Source: Candidatus Fredericiella danica
GTDB lineage: Bacteria > Chloroflexota > Anaerolineae > Caldilineales > Caldilineaceae
DNA: 64,000 nt
NCBI GenBank assembly: GCA_016713335.1
Contig: JADJPH010000006.1
Location: forward strand, 1 to 64,000
Direction of reading: 5' to 3'
Shown: in pieces, positions 10,450-19,152 of the stretch
Layout of the letters: each line of letters begins with the position of its first letter
How positions within the stretch are numbered: position 1 is the first letter of the stretch
Position numbers and translations under genes: made by a program
Notes under the pieces: generated by a model
The model's database searches: none
What the model was told of the DNA's origin: nothing
What the model saw: the letters and a program-made list of their open reading frames with translations, nothing else

Positions 10450-11037
10450 ATGATCTCAAAATATGGCCGCGGTTGGATTGCCGCACCCCTGGGGCACATC
10501 GCCGGGTGGCTCGAAGCCGCCGGCATCAGCCCAAACGCCCTCACCCTGATCGGATTTGGGCTGACGCTCGTGGTCGCCTCCATCCTGGCGACCGGCAACC
10601 TGTTCTGGGGTGGCATCCTGCTCATCTTTGCCGCGCTCTTCGACACCCTCGACGGGGCTGTGGCGCGCCATGCTGGCAAGACCACCGTCTTCGGCGCCTT
10701 TCTGGACAGCGTCATGGACCGTTTCTCGGAAGCCGTCACCCTGATCGCCCTGATCTATTACTACAGTTTCCAACCCGATGGTCAGTGGCCCGTGATCCTG
10801 CTGGCCCTCACCATCGTCGGCTCGCTGATGGTGAGCTATACCCGCGCGCGCGCGGAGGCCGTCAATATCGAGTGCAAGGAAGGGTTCTTCCAACGCACCG
10901 AACGCATCATCGTCCTGATCTTGGGCCTGGTGACCGGTTGGATGCTCCCAGTCTTGATCATTCTGGCCATTTTCACGAACCTGACCGCAGTCCAACGGAT
11001 CTGGGACGTATACCGCAAGACAGCAACCGGAGCCTGA
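10450..11037 (+). CDS. CDP-alcohol phosphatidyltransferase family protein
   Basis: Integral membrane enzyme (195 residues, about five to six membrane segments) that joins a CDP-activated lipid to an alcohol to make a phospholipid. The whole catalytic signature D-x2-D-G-x2-A-R-x8-G-x3-D-x3-D is present, beginning DTLDGAVAR and ending with the aspartates of FLDSVMDR. AGGAGGA lies 10 nt before ATG 10450. Size and motif spacing resemble the phosphatidylinositol-phosphate/archaetidylinositol-phosphate synthase subgroup, but the alcohol substrate cannot be assigned from sequence. It stands alone between the repeat element and the sigma factor gene. Confidence 0.9.
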   Translation: MISKYGRGWIAAPLGHIAGWLEAAGISPNALTLIGFGLTLVVASILATGNLFWGGILLIFAALFDTLDGAVARHAGKTTVFGAFLDSVMDRFSEAVTLIALIYYYSFQPDGQWPVILLALTIVGSLMVSYTRARAEAVNIECKEGFFQRTERIIVLILGLVTGWMLPVLIILAIFTNLTAVQRIWDVYRKTATGA

Positions 11038-11158
11038 GCAAGCAGCATGGCACTGCGACGATGCGCCCCTCACACCGAATTCCCTTACGTAATCCGCAAG
11101 TTTAATTTCAAAACTTCCCGAATATTCGCCGTAATTTTTCACGCCTTGCTGCGTCATC

Positions 11159-11758
11159 ATGTTTGAGCGACGTTCTAACAGTAGCCGAAATAGCGTGGCT
11201 ATGCCCATCACTGAGGCGAACGAAGAAGAGCTGCTGGCTGCTGCCATGCAATATAGCGAGGCTGCCCTTGGCGAACTCTACGACCGGTATGAAGCCAAGA
11301 GCTACAGCTACATCTATCGCCGAACAGGGGATCAGGTCCTGTCCGAAGACATGACCGCGCAGGTCTTTTTGAAAATGCTGGAATCAATTCGCGATCGCAA
11401 AGCCTGGCACAGCTCGTTTTCGGGCTGGCTCTACCGCATCGCTCATAACCTTGTCATTGACCACTACCGTCGCCGCGACCGCCACAGCTCCGTTGACCTC
11501 GAGGATGCCCCAACCGTAGCTGCCGACATAGAAGACCCGGTGGAGACCGCCGAGATGAACATCGACGCCGAACGACTGCGCGCCGCGATTCGCCGTTTGA
11601 CTGACGAACAGGCCGAAGTCGTCAGCCTTCGTTTTCTGGAAGGGTATAGCATTGCCGAAGTCGCCGCAATGACCAACCGTACGGAAGGTGCGATCAAGGC
11701 CCTGCAATATCGGGCCGTCGCCACGCTGCGTACGCTGCTATACGACCAAATGCATTAG
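11159..11758 (+). CDS. ECF-type RNA polymerase sigma factor
   Basis: Group 4 (ECF) sigma factor of up to 199 residues. Region 2 covers about residues 30-105, including YRRTGDQVLSEDMTAQVF and FSGWLYRIAHNLVIDHYRRR; the -10 recognition helix lies here. Region 4 (about 140-195) contains LTDEQAEVVSLRFLEGYSIAEVAAM, the helix-turn-helix for the -35. The linker is acidic (DLEDAP...DIEDPVETAE). ATG 11159 or ATG 11201 (MPITEANEEE) could be the start; neither has a good ribosome-binding site. The next gene starts 9 nt after its stop and encodes a single-pass membrane protein, the usual place for a cognate regulator, so the pair probably responds to an envelope signal. Confidence 0.92.
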   Translation: MFERRSNSSRNSVAMPITEANEEELLAAAMQYSEAALGELYDRYEAKSYSYIYRRTGDQVLSEDMTAQVFLKMLESIRDRKAWHSSFSGWLYRIAHNLVIDHYRRRDRHSSVDLEDAPTVAADIEDPVETAEMNIDAERLRAAIRRLTDEQAEVVSLRFLEGYSIAEVAAMTNRTEGAIKALQYRAVATLRTLLYDQMH

Positions 11759-11767
11759 GATGGCAGA

Positions 11768-13763
11768 GTGATCAGCGCTATGGACGAACCATCAATGGAA
11801 GAGATCTTCGCCGAGGCAGTCGACAAGTTGCTGCATGGTGATCGTCTCGAAAAGATCATTCGGGGTTATCCAACTGAAAAACAGTCGGAACTGAGTGCGC
11901 TGCTCGAGATTGTTGAACTGGCCGATCAATTGAAGACCATGCAGGTGCCGCAGCCAAGCATGGCGCGTCGCGAACACGCGCGCACAGCCTTTTTACAACT
12001 TGCGGCATCCAGACGCACCGACTTGGAGGAGGCGGTCTTGCCCCCGGCGCTCACACCGGCCCTGGTGGCTACTGCCAATGGTGAGCAGGCGCCTGCTGCG
12101 CCTGCAAAGGCCTCCGTAACCACTGCAAAACCAACCACCGGCATCCGCGCCCTGATTGATCGGGGTATGGCACGGCTGGATGAGGCATTGCGCACCCCGT
12201 CTCTCCGCCTGGCGCCGCTGGCAATCCTGCTGCTGGTCGTCAGCGTCATGGGCTTGTGGGTCACGGCAGCCGCACAAGATGCAGGACCCGGCGATCCCCT
12301 CCATGGCTTAAGAGAGTGGAGTTTGGAACAGCAACTTTCGCTGGCGCCAGAGTCGGTGCGCGCCGGGGTGATCCGCAAAATGGAAGCCGCAGCAAGGCAA
12401 GACCTTGCAGAGGTGACCACGTCAGACCGCAACGACCTCGTCTCCGAGTTTACCACGCGCCAGATCCACTATGGCACGGAGGGCAACCTCCTTCAGGTCG
12501 GCCTCCTTCTTCGTCCGGCCCGGCTATCAGGCCGACGCCAACGCCGATGACCTGAGCCCGATGGTGCAGCGGGGCGAACTGGCGCCGGGGGTCACGGTCG
12601 ACCTGACCTATCGCACCTTCCCGGGCAACCCGGCCGTCGTCCAGGGCGTCAGCCTGGCCGTGGTCGATGGCGTCAAGGCAACCCCTGAGCCGACGGCGCA
12701 GCCCACCGTCTCGGCGGATTGCCGGATTGACCTGCCGAAGGGGTGGGTGCCTTACGCTGTACGGACAACCGACACCCTGGCGAGTCTGGCGCTGCGCAGC
12801 AAAGCCAGCGCAGACCGCATCCTGGCGGTGAACTGCATCGCTCAAATCAAACCCAAAGCCACGATCTACCTGCCGGCGGCCGTCTATGGTCAGGGCATCG
12901 TCACCCATGAGACTGCCCCCGAACCGTGGCCGATCTTTGTCCGGCCGATCGCCACCTACACACCCGCGCCGGTCATAGAGCCGGGCGAAGTCAATCCCGA
13001 ACCGCCGGTTGAGCCGCCCACCGGTGGCACCCCGGTTCCCACGGGTGAAGCACCCGATGTCCCGACCGAAGCACCCACCGGTGTGACTGAAGCGCCGACA
13101 GGTGAAGCACCCGATGTCCCGACCGAAGCACCCACCGGCGTGACTGAAGCGCCGACAGGCGAAGCGCCAGAAGGCCCGACTGGCGTCCCCACCGAAGCGC
13201 CTACCGGCGTGGCGACCGACGTCCCGACCGAAGCACCTACCGCGACCGACGTGCCGACCGACGTCCCGACCGACGTTCCCACCGACGTTCCCACCGACGT
13301 GCCGACCGATGTTCCCACCGAAGCACCGACCGGCGTGGCGACTGAGGAAGCAACAGAAGTGCCAACAGAGGCGCCTAACGAGGAGTATGTGCCGCCAGAC
13401 GTGCCAACGGAGGAGTACGTCCCACCCGACGACCCCACCGAAGAATATGTGCCGCCGGATGTGCCAACGGAGGAGTACGTCCCGCCCGACGACCCCGCCG
13501 AAGAATATGAACCGCCGGATGTGCCAACGGAGGAGTACGTCCCGCCCGACGACCCCGCCGAAGAATATGAACCGCCGGCAGACGTGCCGACAGAGGAGTA
13601 CTTCCCCCCTGACGACCCCGCCGAAGAATATGAACCGCCGGCCTACGACCCGCCGGATGAGCCGGCCTACGATCCACCCGACGCGCCGGTCTATGAGCCC
13701 CCGGACGCGCCCAACCCAGAACCGAATGACGCACCGGTGGAGGAAGCGACACCCTCGCCTTGA
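11768..13763 (+). CDS. Membrane regulator-like protein with LysM-like domain and Pro/Thr/Glu repeat stalk, one frameshift
   Basis: Probable partner of the adjacent sigma factor. Residues 1-110 are a cytoplasmic helical segment, including KLLHGDRLEKIIRGYP; a membrane helix (LAPLAILLLVVSVMGLWVTAAA) is at about residue 145-170; the rest is outside. After the helix, GDPLHGLREWSLEQQLSLAPE resembles the DUF5667 region found in sigma-factor-linked proteins. The frame changes near 12500, where one extra base in GGCCTCCTTC restores FFVRPGYQADAN. A LysM-like domain follows (YAVRTTDTLASLALRSK...AVNCIAQIKPKATIYLP), then about 265 residues of PTEAPTG, DVPT and EEYVPPD repeats up to the stop. The C-terminus has no sorting signal. 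It could bind peptidoglycan through the LysM. The anti-sigma role is inferred from position. Confidence 0.7.
13040..13640 (+). repeat. Coding tandem repeats of the stalk
   Basis: Three nested repeat blocks lie inside the preceding gene: two copies of a 57-bp unit from about 13044, about seven copies of a 12-bp unit encoding Asp-Val-Pro-Thr at about 13235-13320, and four copies of a 60-63-bp unit encoding EEYVPPD-type repeats from about 13400. Copy number is likely to vary between strains and may be collapsed in the assembly. Confidence 0.8.
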
Positions 13764-13772
13764 GGAAATGAG

Positions 13773-13829
13773 AATAGTCAATGGTAGATGAAATCTGGAT
13801 ACCAGCCAGTTCATTGACCATTGACTATT
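13773..13829. repeat. Dispersed inverted repeat AATAGTCAATGGT/ACCATTGACTATT
   Basis: A perfect 13-bp inverted repeat with a 31-nt loop lies just after the stalk-protein stop. A related hairpin is at 47684-47717, and partial relatives occur near 15560 and 54990. It could end transcription but lacks a clear T-run. Confidence 0.7.
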
Positions 13830-13844
13830 GGCCAGTCTCCTCAT

Positions 13845-13873
13845 TTGAGTTTTCTCACCATACCGGTTAAACT
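13845..13873 (+). promoter_or_regulatory. Candidate promoter of the ffh block
   Basis: TTGAGT, 17 nt, TAAACT. It lies 135 nt upstream of the ffh start and just after the dispersed inverted repeat. Confidence 0.45.
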
Positions 13874-13915
13874 ATCGGATGCGTTGCGCTCGGTCGTTCC
13901 GTGCTTGACGTGGAA

Positions 13916-13939
13916 CGCCCATTGGGCGCTCGCTTTTTT
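13916..13939 (+). terminator. Leader stem-loop with T-run (possible attenuator) upstream of ffh
   Basis: Arms CGCCC/GGGCG with the loop ATT, then CTCGCTTTTTT. The stem is short and the T-run is offset by five bases, so activity is uncertain. It lies between the candidate promoter and ffh. Confidence 0.35.
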
Positions 13940-14008
13940 GTTGGATGGCGGCACCGGGTTCAGGTGCGCCGTAACCAGGAATGCCAGCACTGACAAAGGC
14001 AACGGACT

Positions 14009-15427
14009 GTGTTTGAGAGCCTTTCCGATAAACTGCAAAGCGTTTTTGACAAGCTTTCCAGCAAAGGCAAGCTGACGGAAGCGGATGTCAACACTGCGAT
14101 GCGCGAGGTGCGCCTCGCTCTGCTTGAAGCGGACGTCAACTACAAGGTCGTCAAAGACTTCGTCGAGAAGGTCAAGGCGCGCGCCATTGGCGCTGAAGTC
14201 ATGCAGAGCTTGACCCCCGCACAGACCGTGGTCAAGATCGTCCATGAAGAGTTGATTGAACTGCTGGGTAAGCCGGCGCCCCTGAACACTTCGAGCCAGC
14301 CGCCCATCGTGATCATGCTCGTGGGGCTCCAGGGCGCGGGCAAGACGACCATGGCCGCCAAGTTGGCCCTGCGGCTGCGCAAGAGTGGCCAACGCCCCCT
14401 GCTTGTCGCCGCCGACATTTATCGCCCTGCGGCCATCAAGCAACTCGAGGTGCTCGGCAAGCAGATCGACGTGCCCGTGCACAGCGAAGGCACCAACGTG
14501 CCGGCCTCGACCATTGCGAAAAACGCCGTTAAAGTGGCGCGCGAGAAAGCCTATAACATCGTCCTGATCGACACCGCCGGTCGTCTCCAGATCGACGAAA
14601 CGCTGATGCAGGAACTGGAGCAGATCCGCATGGTGGCGCGGCCGGCCGACATCTTGCTGGTCGTCGATGCCATGACCGGGCAAGAAGCGGTCAATGTGGC
14701 GGAAGGCTTTAATGCGCGCGTGCCGCTGACGGGTCTGATCATGACCAAAATCGACGGTGACGCCCGTGGCGGCGCGGCGCTGAGCGTGCGCCAGGTGACC
14801 GGGGTGCCGATCAAGTTCCTGGGCACCGGCGAAAAGATCGCGGACCTGGAACCATTTGAACCGGATCGTCTCGCCGGTCGCATTCTTGGCATGGGCGACG
14901 TCCTGACCTTGATCGAACGGGCGCAGGACTCGATCTCCGAGGCCGACGCCATGGCCATGGAGCAGCGGCTCTCCGAAGGCAACTTCGACTTCGAGGATTT
15001 TCTGGATCAACTCAAGCAGATCAAGCGCCTGGGGCCAATCACCGACCTCATGGGCATGATTCCAGGAATGAATAAGCTGACCAAAGGGATCGACCCGCAG
15101 TTGGCGCAGGACTCGCTCAAGAAGACCGAGGCCATCATCAACAGCATGACCGTTGCCGAGCGCCGTAACCCTGATCTACTGAACGCCAGCCGCCGCCGCC
15201 GCATTGCTTCGGGCAGTGGGATGGAGGTTCAGGACGTCAATCAACTCGTCAAGCAGTTTCGTGAAATGCAGAAGATGATGAAGCAGATGGGCATCATGGG
15301 CATGGGCCGCAGCAAGAAGAAGAAGAAGGATCGAGGCCGGCCAAACCGTCCACCGGGTCTGCCGGGCAATGCCGGTCCCGGCAACCTGCCGAGCAACTGG
15401 ATGGATATGTTCAAAGGCGGCAACTGA
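14009..15427 (+). CDS. ffh: Signal recognition particle protein Ffh
   Basis: SRP54-family GTPase, 472 residues, which with SRP RNA captures signal sequences at the ribosome and delivers them to FtsY at the membrane. The N domain (about 1-90) is followed by the G domain with GLQGAGKTT (G1), IDTAGR (G3) and TKIDGDARGG (G4 and closing region), then a Met-rich M domain (about 305-430) with GMNKLTKG, RRRRIASGSG and the RNA-binding helices. It ends in a Lys/Gly/Pro-rich tail. The start is GTG at 14009, giving the standard MFESLSDKLQSVFDKL N-terminus. First gene of a translation/secretion block with rpsP, khpA and rimM. An SRP RNA gene was not identified here. Confidence 0.97.
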   Translation: MFESLSDKLQSVFDKLSSKGKLTEADVNTAMREVRLALLEADVNYKVVKDFVEKVKARAIGAEVMQSLTPAQTVVKIVHEELIELLGKPAPLNTSSQPPIVIMLVGLQGAGKTTMAAKLALRLRKSGQRPLLVAADIYRPAAIKQLEVLGKQIDVPVHSEGTNVPASTIAKNAVKVAREKAYNIVLIDTAGRLQIDETLMQELEQIRMVARPADILLVVDAMTGQEAVNVAEGFNARVPLTGLIMTKIDGDARGGAALSVRQVTGVPIKFLGTGEKIADLEPFEPDRLAGRILGMGDVLTLIERAQDSISEADAMAMEQRLSEGNFDFEDFLDQLKQIKRLGPITDLMGMIPGMNKLTKGIDPQLAQDSLKKTEAIINSMTVAERRNPDLLNASRRRRIASGSGMEVQDVNQLVKQFREMQKMMKQMGIMGMGRSKKKKKDRGRPNRPPGLPGNAGPGNLPSNWMDMFKGGN

Positions 15428-15639
15428 CCCGATCTGAGCATGAAACGTTTCAACCTGATGAGTTATTGTCAAGCGGGAATCGTCAATTGAATACTGCAGA
15501 TGGTTGCAGGCGATGCGCTCTCCTTCCTCATCCAGCGCTCCTCTCGCCCGAACCGGTCTGTAATTGACAATGGACGATGGACGAAAGACAATTTCCATAA
15601 TTTGCACATTGAACTCGTGACGTAAGGAGTCAAATACAA

Positions 15640-15930
15640 GTGGTTCGTATTCGCCTGCGCCGCATGGGCGCAAAGAAAAGCCCGTACTATCGTATCGTAG
15701 TCACCGACAAGCGCTCGCCGCGCGATGGCCGCTTCATTGAGGCGATCGGGACCTACGATCCGCACACCCAGCCGGAAACGGTGACCCTCGAATTGGCGCG
15801 CGCCGCCCACTGGCTGAGCCAGGGCGCCCAGCCGAGCGAAGGCACCGTACGTCTGCTGCGCCGTGCCAACCTGATCGACGACGCCGGCAAACCGGTGCCG
15901 TTCGTGGCCGCCGAAGGCAGCCCAGCCTGA
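15640..15930 (+). CDS. rpsP: 30S ribosomal protein S16
   Basis: Small-subunit ribosomal protein, 96 residues. It begins with the invariant VRIRLRRMGAKKSPYYRIVV and continues with SPRDGRFIEAIGTYDP. The start is GTG 15640 with TAAGGAG 10-17 nt upstream. The 210 nt between ffh and rpsP has no gene but contains remnants of the dispersed TTGACAATGGACGATGG-type repeat. It precedes khpA and rimM, the common bacterial order ffh-rpsP-khpA-rimM. Confidence 0.97.
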   Translation: MVRIRLRRMGAKKSPYYRIVVTDKRSPRDGRFIEAIGTYDPHTQPETVTLELARAAHWLSQGAQPSEGTVRLLRRANLIDDAGKPVPFVAAEGSPA

Positions 15931-15947
15931 TCCAGCCAATATTCGTC

Positions 15948-15980
15948 GGCAAGGGTGCAGCGCGCTGCGCCCTTGCCTTT
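15948..15980 (+). terminator. Strong stem-loop between rpsP and khpA
   Basis: Arms GGCAAGGG and CCCTTGCC with inner GCAGC/GCTGC form one long hairpin, followed by TTTGTCTC. The T-run is weak, so it may give partial termination or stabilise the rpsP message. Confidence 0.6.
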
Positions 15981-15997
15981 GTCTCCCCTCTTAATCC

Positions 15998-16225
15998 ATG
16001 GAAGATTTAGTTCGTTATCTAGCGCGATCCCTGGTGGAACAGCCAGACCGTGTCCGCGTCTTCACCAAGGAAACCCGGCGCGAGACAATTATCAAGTTGC
16101 AGGTGGCCCAGGGCGATGTCGGTCGCGTGGTTGGCCGCAATGGACGTGTGGCGAATTCCATGCGTTCACTGTTGGAAGTGGCCGCCCGGCACCACAAGAA
16201 GCCGGTGATCCTCGAAATCGACTGA
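15998..16225 (+). CDS. khpA: KH-domain RNA-binding protein KhpA
   Basis: Small RNA-binding protein (75 residues, YlqC/UPF0109 family) with a single KH domain. The core shows IIKLQVAQGDVGRVVGRNGRVANSMRSLL, with GRNG as the GxxG loop. KhpA acts with KhpB in small-RNA and message binding and affects cell size and division in Gram-positive bacteria. The start is ATG 15998, giving the usual MEDLVRYLA. Its location between rpsP and rimM is conserved across many bacteria. Confidence 0.95.
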   Translation: MEDLVRYLARSLVEQPDRVRVFTKETRRETIIKLQVAQGDVGRVVGRNGRVANSMRSLLEVAARHHKKPVILEID

Positions 16226-16252
16226 CGGCGCCACCGTTGGCATGCCAACCCA

Positions 16253-16314
16253 GGCAAGTCAAGATGGAGCGTGCTGCATTCCGGCGCAGCGCCCTGTCTC
16301 GTCTTGCCTTTTTT
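16253..16314 (+). terminator. Stem-loop with T-run between khpA and rimM
   Basis: GGCAAG (16253) pairs with CTTGCC (16303), closing an inner imperfect stem around GCGTGCTGC/GCGCAGCGC, followed by six Ts. Same general design as the rpsP-khpA hairpin. Likely an attenuator or terminator. Confidence 0.55.
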
Positions 16315-16326
16315 ATTTGAGAACCG

Positions 16327-16940
16327 ATGACCGAAGAATCCGCTCCAACCCCATCTGATCGACGCCCGTCGCCGCACCGGCGGCCGCAAACGCCAGCCGG
16401 ACAGGGCAAGACGATCGCCGTTCCTGCTGGCTACTTTGCGGTGGGCCAAATCGTCGGCGCCCATGGCCTGCGCGGCGAACTCAAGGTCGAACCATACACC
16501 GACTTTCCCGACCGTTTTGCGCCGGGGGCCGTGTTGCGCCTGGGTCCACGCCTGCAAGCGGTCACAGTCATCCAAATGCGCCCACACAAACCCATTTCTT
16601 GGTGCAGATCGCCGAGGCGGCTGACCGCAATGCGGCCGAAGCGTTACGCGGCGCCTGGTTTTATCTTCCCGAGGAAGACGCCGCCGCACTGGAAGCAGGC
16701 GCATACTGGGTCCATGACATTATCGGTCTACAAGTATTCACCGACGTAGGTCTGCACCTGGGTGAAGTCGTCGATCTGCTGACCACGGGCGCCAACGATG
16801 TCTACGTCGTGCGACCGGCCGCCGGCGTCAACCGCGGGCAGGACGTGCTGTTGCCCGCCATTACCGACGTCATCCTGACCGTCAATCTCGCCAAAGGCAT
16901 CATGACGGTGCGTTTGCTTGACGGGCTGATCGACATGTAA
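16327..16940 (+). CDS. rimM: Ribosome maturation factor RimM, one frameshift
   Basis: 16S rRNA processing and 30S assembly factor that binds S19. After a 30-residue Pro/Arg-rich extension, the RimM N domain reads GYFAVGQIVGAHGLRGELKVEP, and the PRC-barrel C domain reads YWVHDIIGLQVFTDVGLHLGEV, ending AKGIMTVRLLDGLIDM. The frame breaks at about 16592: AAACCCATTTC read with one more C gives HKPHFLVQIAEAADRNAAE, which rejoins the second frame. Restored length is about 204 residues. Located after khpA as in many bacteria; an expected trmD does not follow, and dprA begins 10 nt later instead. Confidence 0.93.
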
Positions 16941-16950
16941 ACTATCTCTT

Positions 16951-18042
16951 GTGATAACTCCTGTGGATACAAGAGCGTACTGGATCGCAATCAACAAGGT
17001 CTCCGGCGTAGGCCCGGCGCGCGTGCGCGCCTTATTGGACGAGTGCGGCTCCATCGAAGCGGCGTGGCAGGCTTCCATCCAGCAACTACAGGCAGCAAAG
17101 TTCGATCGACGGACGATCGAAAGCATGTTGCAGGCGCGGCGTGAACTTGACCCCGCCGGCGAATGGGAACGCGTCCAGGCAAGTGGCGTCACCGTGCTCA
17201 CCTGGGAAGACGACGATTATCCCGCCGAGCTACGCACGATTGACGGCTCCCCACCGGTGCTCTACCTGCGCGGTTGTATGACGGCGCAGGATGAATGGGC
17301 CATCGCCCTGGTGGGGACGCGCCATGCGACTACCTACGGTCGTGAAGTCACCCAACTGCTGGCGACGCAGTTGGCGCATCAGGGCATCACCATCGTCAGC
17401 GGGCTGGCGCTTGGGGTTGACACCATCGCCCATCGCGCCGCCATCGAAGCCGGTGGCCGCACCATTGCCATCCTGGGTAGCGACGTCGACCAAATCTACC
17501 CTCCTCAAAACCGTGGGCTGGCCGGTGCAATCGCAAGCCAGGGCGCGGTCATGAGTGACTACGCGCTTGGCACGCGTCCGGACGCGGCAAACTTTCCACC
17601 GCGGAATCGCATCATCAGTGGGCTGAGTCGCGGGGTCATCATTGTGGAAGCCGGCGAGCGTAGCGGGGCATTGATTACCGCGCGCTTCGCCGCCGACCAG
17701 GGGCGCGACCTGTTCGCTGTGCCCGGCAGCATTTTGAGCCCGGCGAGCATTGGCTGCAACCGGCTGATCCAGCAAGGCGCAACACCGCTGCTTTCGGTAG
17801 ATGACGTACTCGAACAGTTACACATGACCCGGATCGCAGAACGGATTGAGGCGCGCAGTGCGGTGCCGGCCGATCCGCAGGAGCAGACGATTCTAGCCTG
17901 TATGGCGGCTCAGCCGTGCAGTGTCGACGAGATCGTCCGAAACCTTGGCTTACCACCTTCACAAGTTGGCAGCCTCCTCACGGTCATGGAATTGAAGGGT
18001 TTGATCCGCCAGATCGGCGTGATGACCTATACAAAAGCGTAA
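16951..18042 (+). CDS. dprA: DNA-processing protein DprA
   Basis: Cytoplasmic ssDNA-binding protein that loads RecA on incoming DNA during transformation. The 363-residue protein has an N-terminal helix-hairpin-helix-like domain (INKVSGVGPARVRALLDECG). The Rossmann-like DprA core (about 80-285) has the signature blocks ALVGTRHATTYG, SGLALGVDTIAHRAAIEAGG and NFPPRNRIISGLSRG. A C-terminal winged helix (about 300-360) ends QIGVMTYTKA. The start is GTG 16951, 10 nt after rimM. No other competence genes are seen in the window, so a role in natural transformation is only a family inference. Confidence 0.95.
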   Translation: MITPVDTRAYWIAINKVSGVGPARVRALLDECGSIEAAWQASIQQLQAAKFDRRTIESMLQARRELDPAGEWERVQASGVTVLTWEDDDYPAELRTIDGSPPVLYLRGCMTAQDEWAIALVGTRHATTYGREVTQLLATQLAHQGITIVSGLALGVDTIAHRAAIEAGGRTIAILGSDVDQIYPPQNRGLAGAIASQGAVMSDYALGTRPDAANFPPRNRIISGLSRGVIIVEAGERSGALITARFAADQGRDLFAVPGSILSPASIGCNRLIQQGATPLLSVDDVLEQLHMTRIAERIEARSAVPADPQEQTILACMAAQPCSVDEIVRNLGLPPSQVGSLLTVMELKGLIRQIGVMTYTKA

Positions 18043-18062
18043 ACTGAACAGGAGCATCAGCC

Positions 18063-19137
18063 ATGTATGCAGCGATTCTTGCAGGTGGTGTTGGCACCCG
18101 GCTATGGCCGCGCAGTCGCCAGGGCCAGCCAAAGCAGTTTGCAGATATCCGCGGCGCAGGTCGGACGATGATCCAGGAGACAGTTGACCGGCTGCAAGGG
18201 CTTGTACCGGGTTCCCGCGTCTACATTCTGACCGGTGAGTCCTACGCCCAGTTGGCTCAGGAACAATTGCCCGAAGTACCCGCTCAGCAAATTCTGATTG
18301 AGCCGTTTGGCCGCAACACGGCGCCTGCAATCGGGTTGGCGTGCATCCATCTATTGCGCACCGATCCGACCGGCGTCATTGCCATTCTGCCCGCCGACCA
18401 TATTATGCTCGACAACGAGGGCTTTCGGCATGCGCTGCACCGCGCGGGCGAAATGGCGCGCGAGGGCTATCTCGTGACATTGGGCGTCGAGCCGACCTTC
18501 CCCCACACTGGCTACGGCTACATCAAGCGTGGCTCAGTCATCGACGAGCATGACGGGTTGCCGGCCTACCACGTGGAACGTTTCCTGGAAAAGCCAAACC
18601 GTACGATTGCGGAATCCTTCCTCGCCGACGGCGGCTACTACTGGAACGGCGGCATCTTCGTCGCCCGCGTCGATCGCATGCTGGCAGAAATTGAGCGACA
18701 GGCGCCTGAGATGTATGCCCGTCTGCAACGGATCGGCGCACACATCAACGCACCCGATGCCGCCGAAACGCTGCTGGCAGAATGGGAAAAAATGCCAAGC
18801 ATCAGCATCGACTACGCGGTGATGGAACATGCCCAGCGCGTCGCGGTGGTGCCGCTGCGAGCCGGGTGGAACGATGTGGGCAGTTGGGATGCCCTTGAAA
18901 GTGTCGTGGGCCAGGGATGATTTCGGCAACAGCATCGCCAAAGGTGAAGTGTTGCCCATCGAGAGTCATGGCAATATCATCTACAGTGACAAACAGTTGG
19001 TGGCGCTCGTCAATGTCGACAACCTCGTCATCGTCGACACGGGTGACACCCTCCTCATCGGCGACAAGAGCAACATGCAACGCGTCAAAGACGTGGTGGA
19101 ACGATTAAAGGCAGAAGGACGGACGGAGTTATTGTAA
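18063..19137 (+). CDS. manC: Mannose-1-phosphate guanylyltransferase, one frameshift
   Basis: Makes GDP-mannose from mannose-1-phosphate and GTP, for glycans and glycolipids. The nucleotidyltransferase signature is at the N-terminus (ILAGGVGTRLWPRSR, then QPKQF), with EPFGRNTAPAI, ERFLEKP and GWNDVGSWDAL further on. Reading changes frame near 18917, just after ESVVGQ: skipping one base of the GGG in CAGGGATGA continues to DDFGNSIAKGEVLPIESHGN, the family's left-handed helix tail. Restored length is about 357 residues. AGGAG precedes ATG 18063. It could feed the GT-C glycosyltransferase at 3.9 kb, which is inference only. Confidence 0.93.
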
Positions 19138-19152
19138 AGGGGAGAATCATCG

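Noticed and set aside
12450..13844. Long minus-strand Arg/Gly-rich open frame opposite the stalk protein
   Set aside because: It is the shadow of a repetitive high-G+C gene on the plus strand, with low-complexity content and no motif.
13930..14005. SRP RNA gene upstream of ffh
   Set aside because: GGTTCAGGT and CCAGGAATGCCAGC look a little like the SRP core, but the conserved tetraloop and internal loop pattern are not present.
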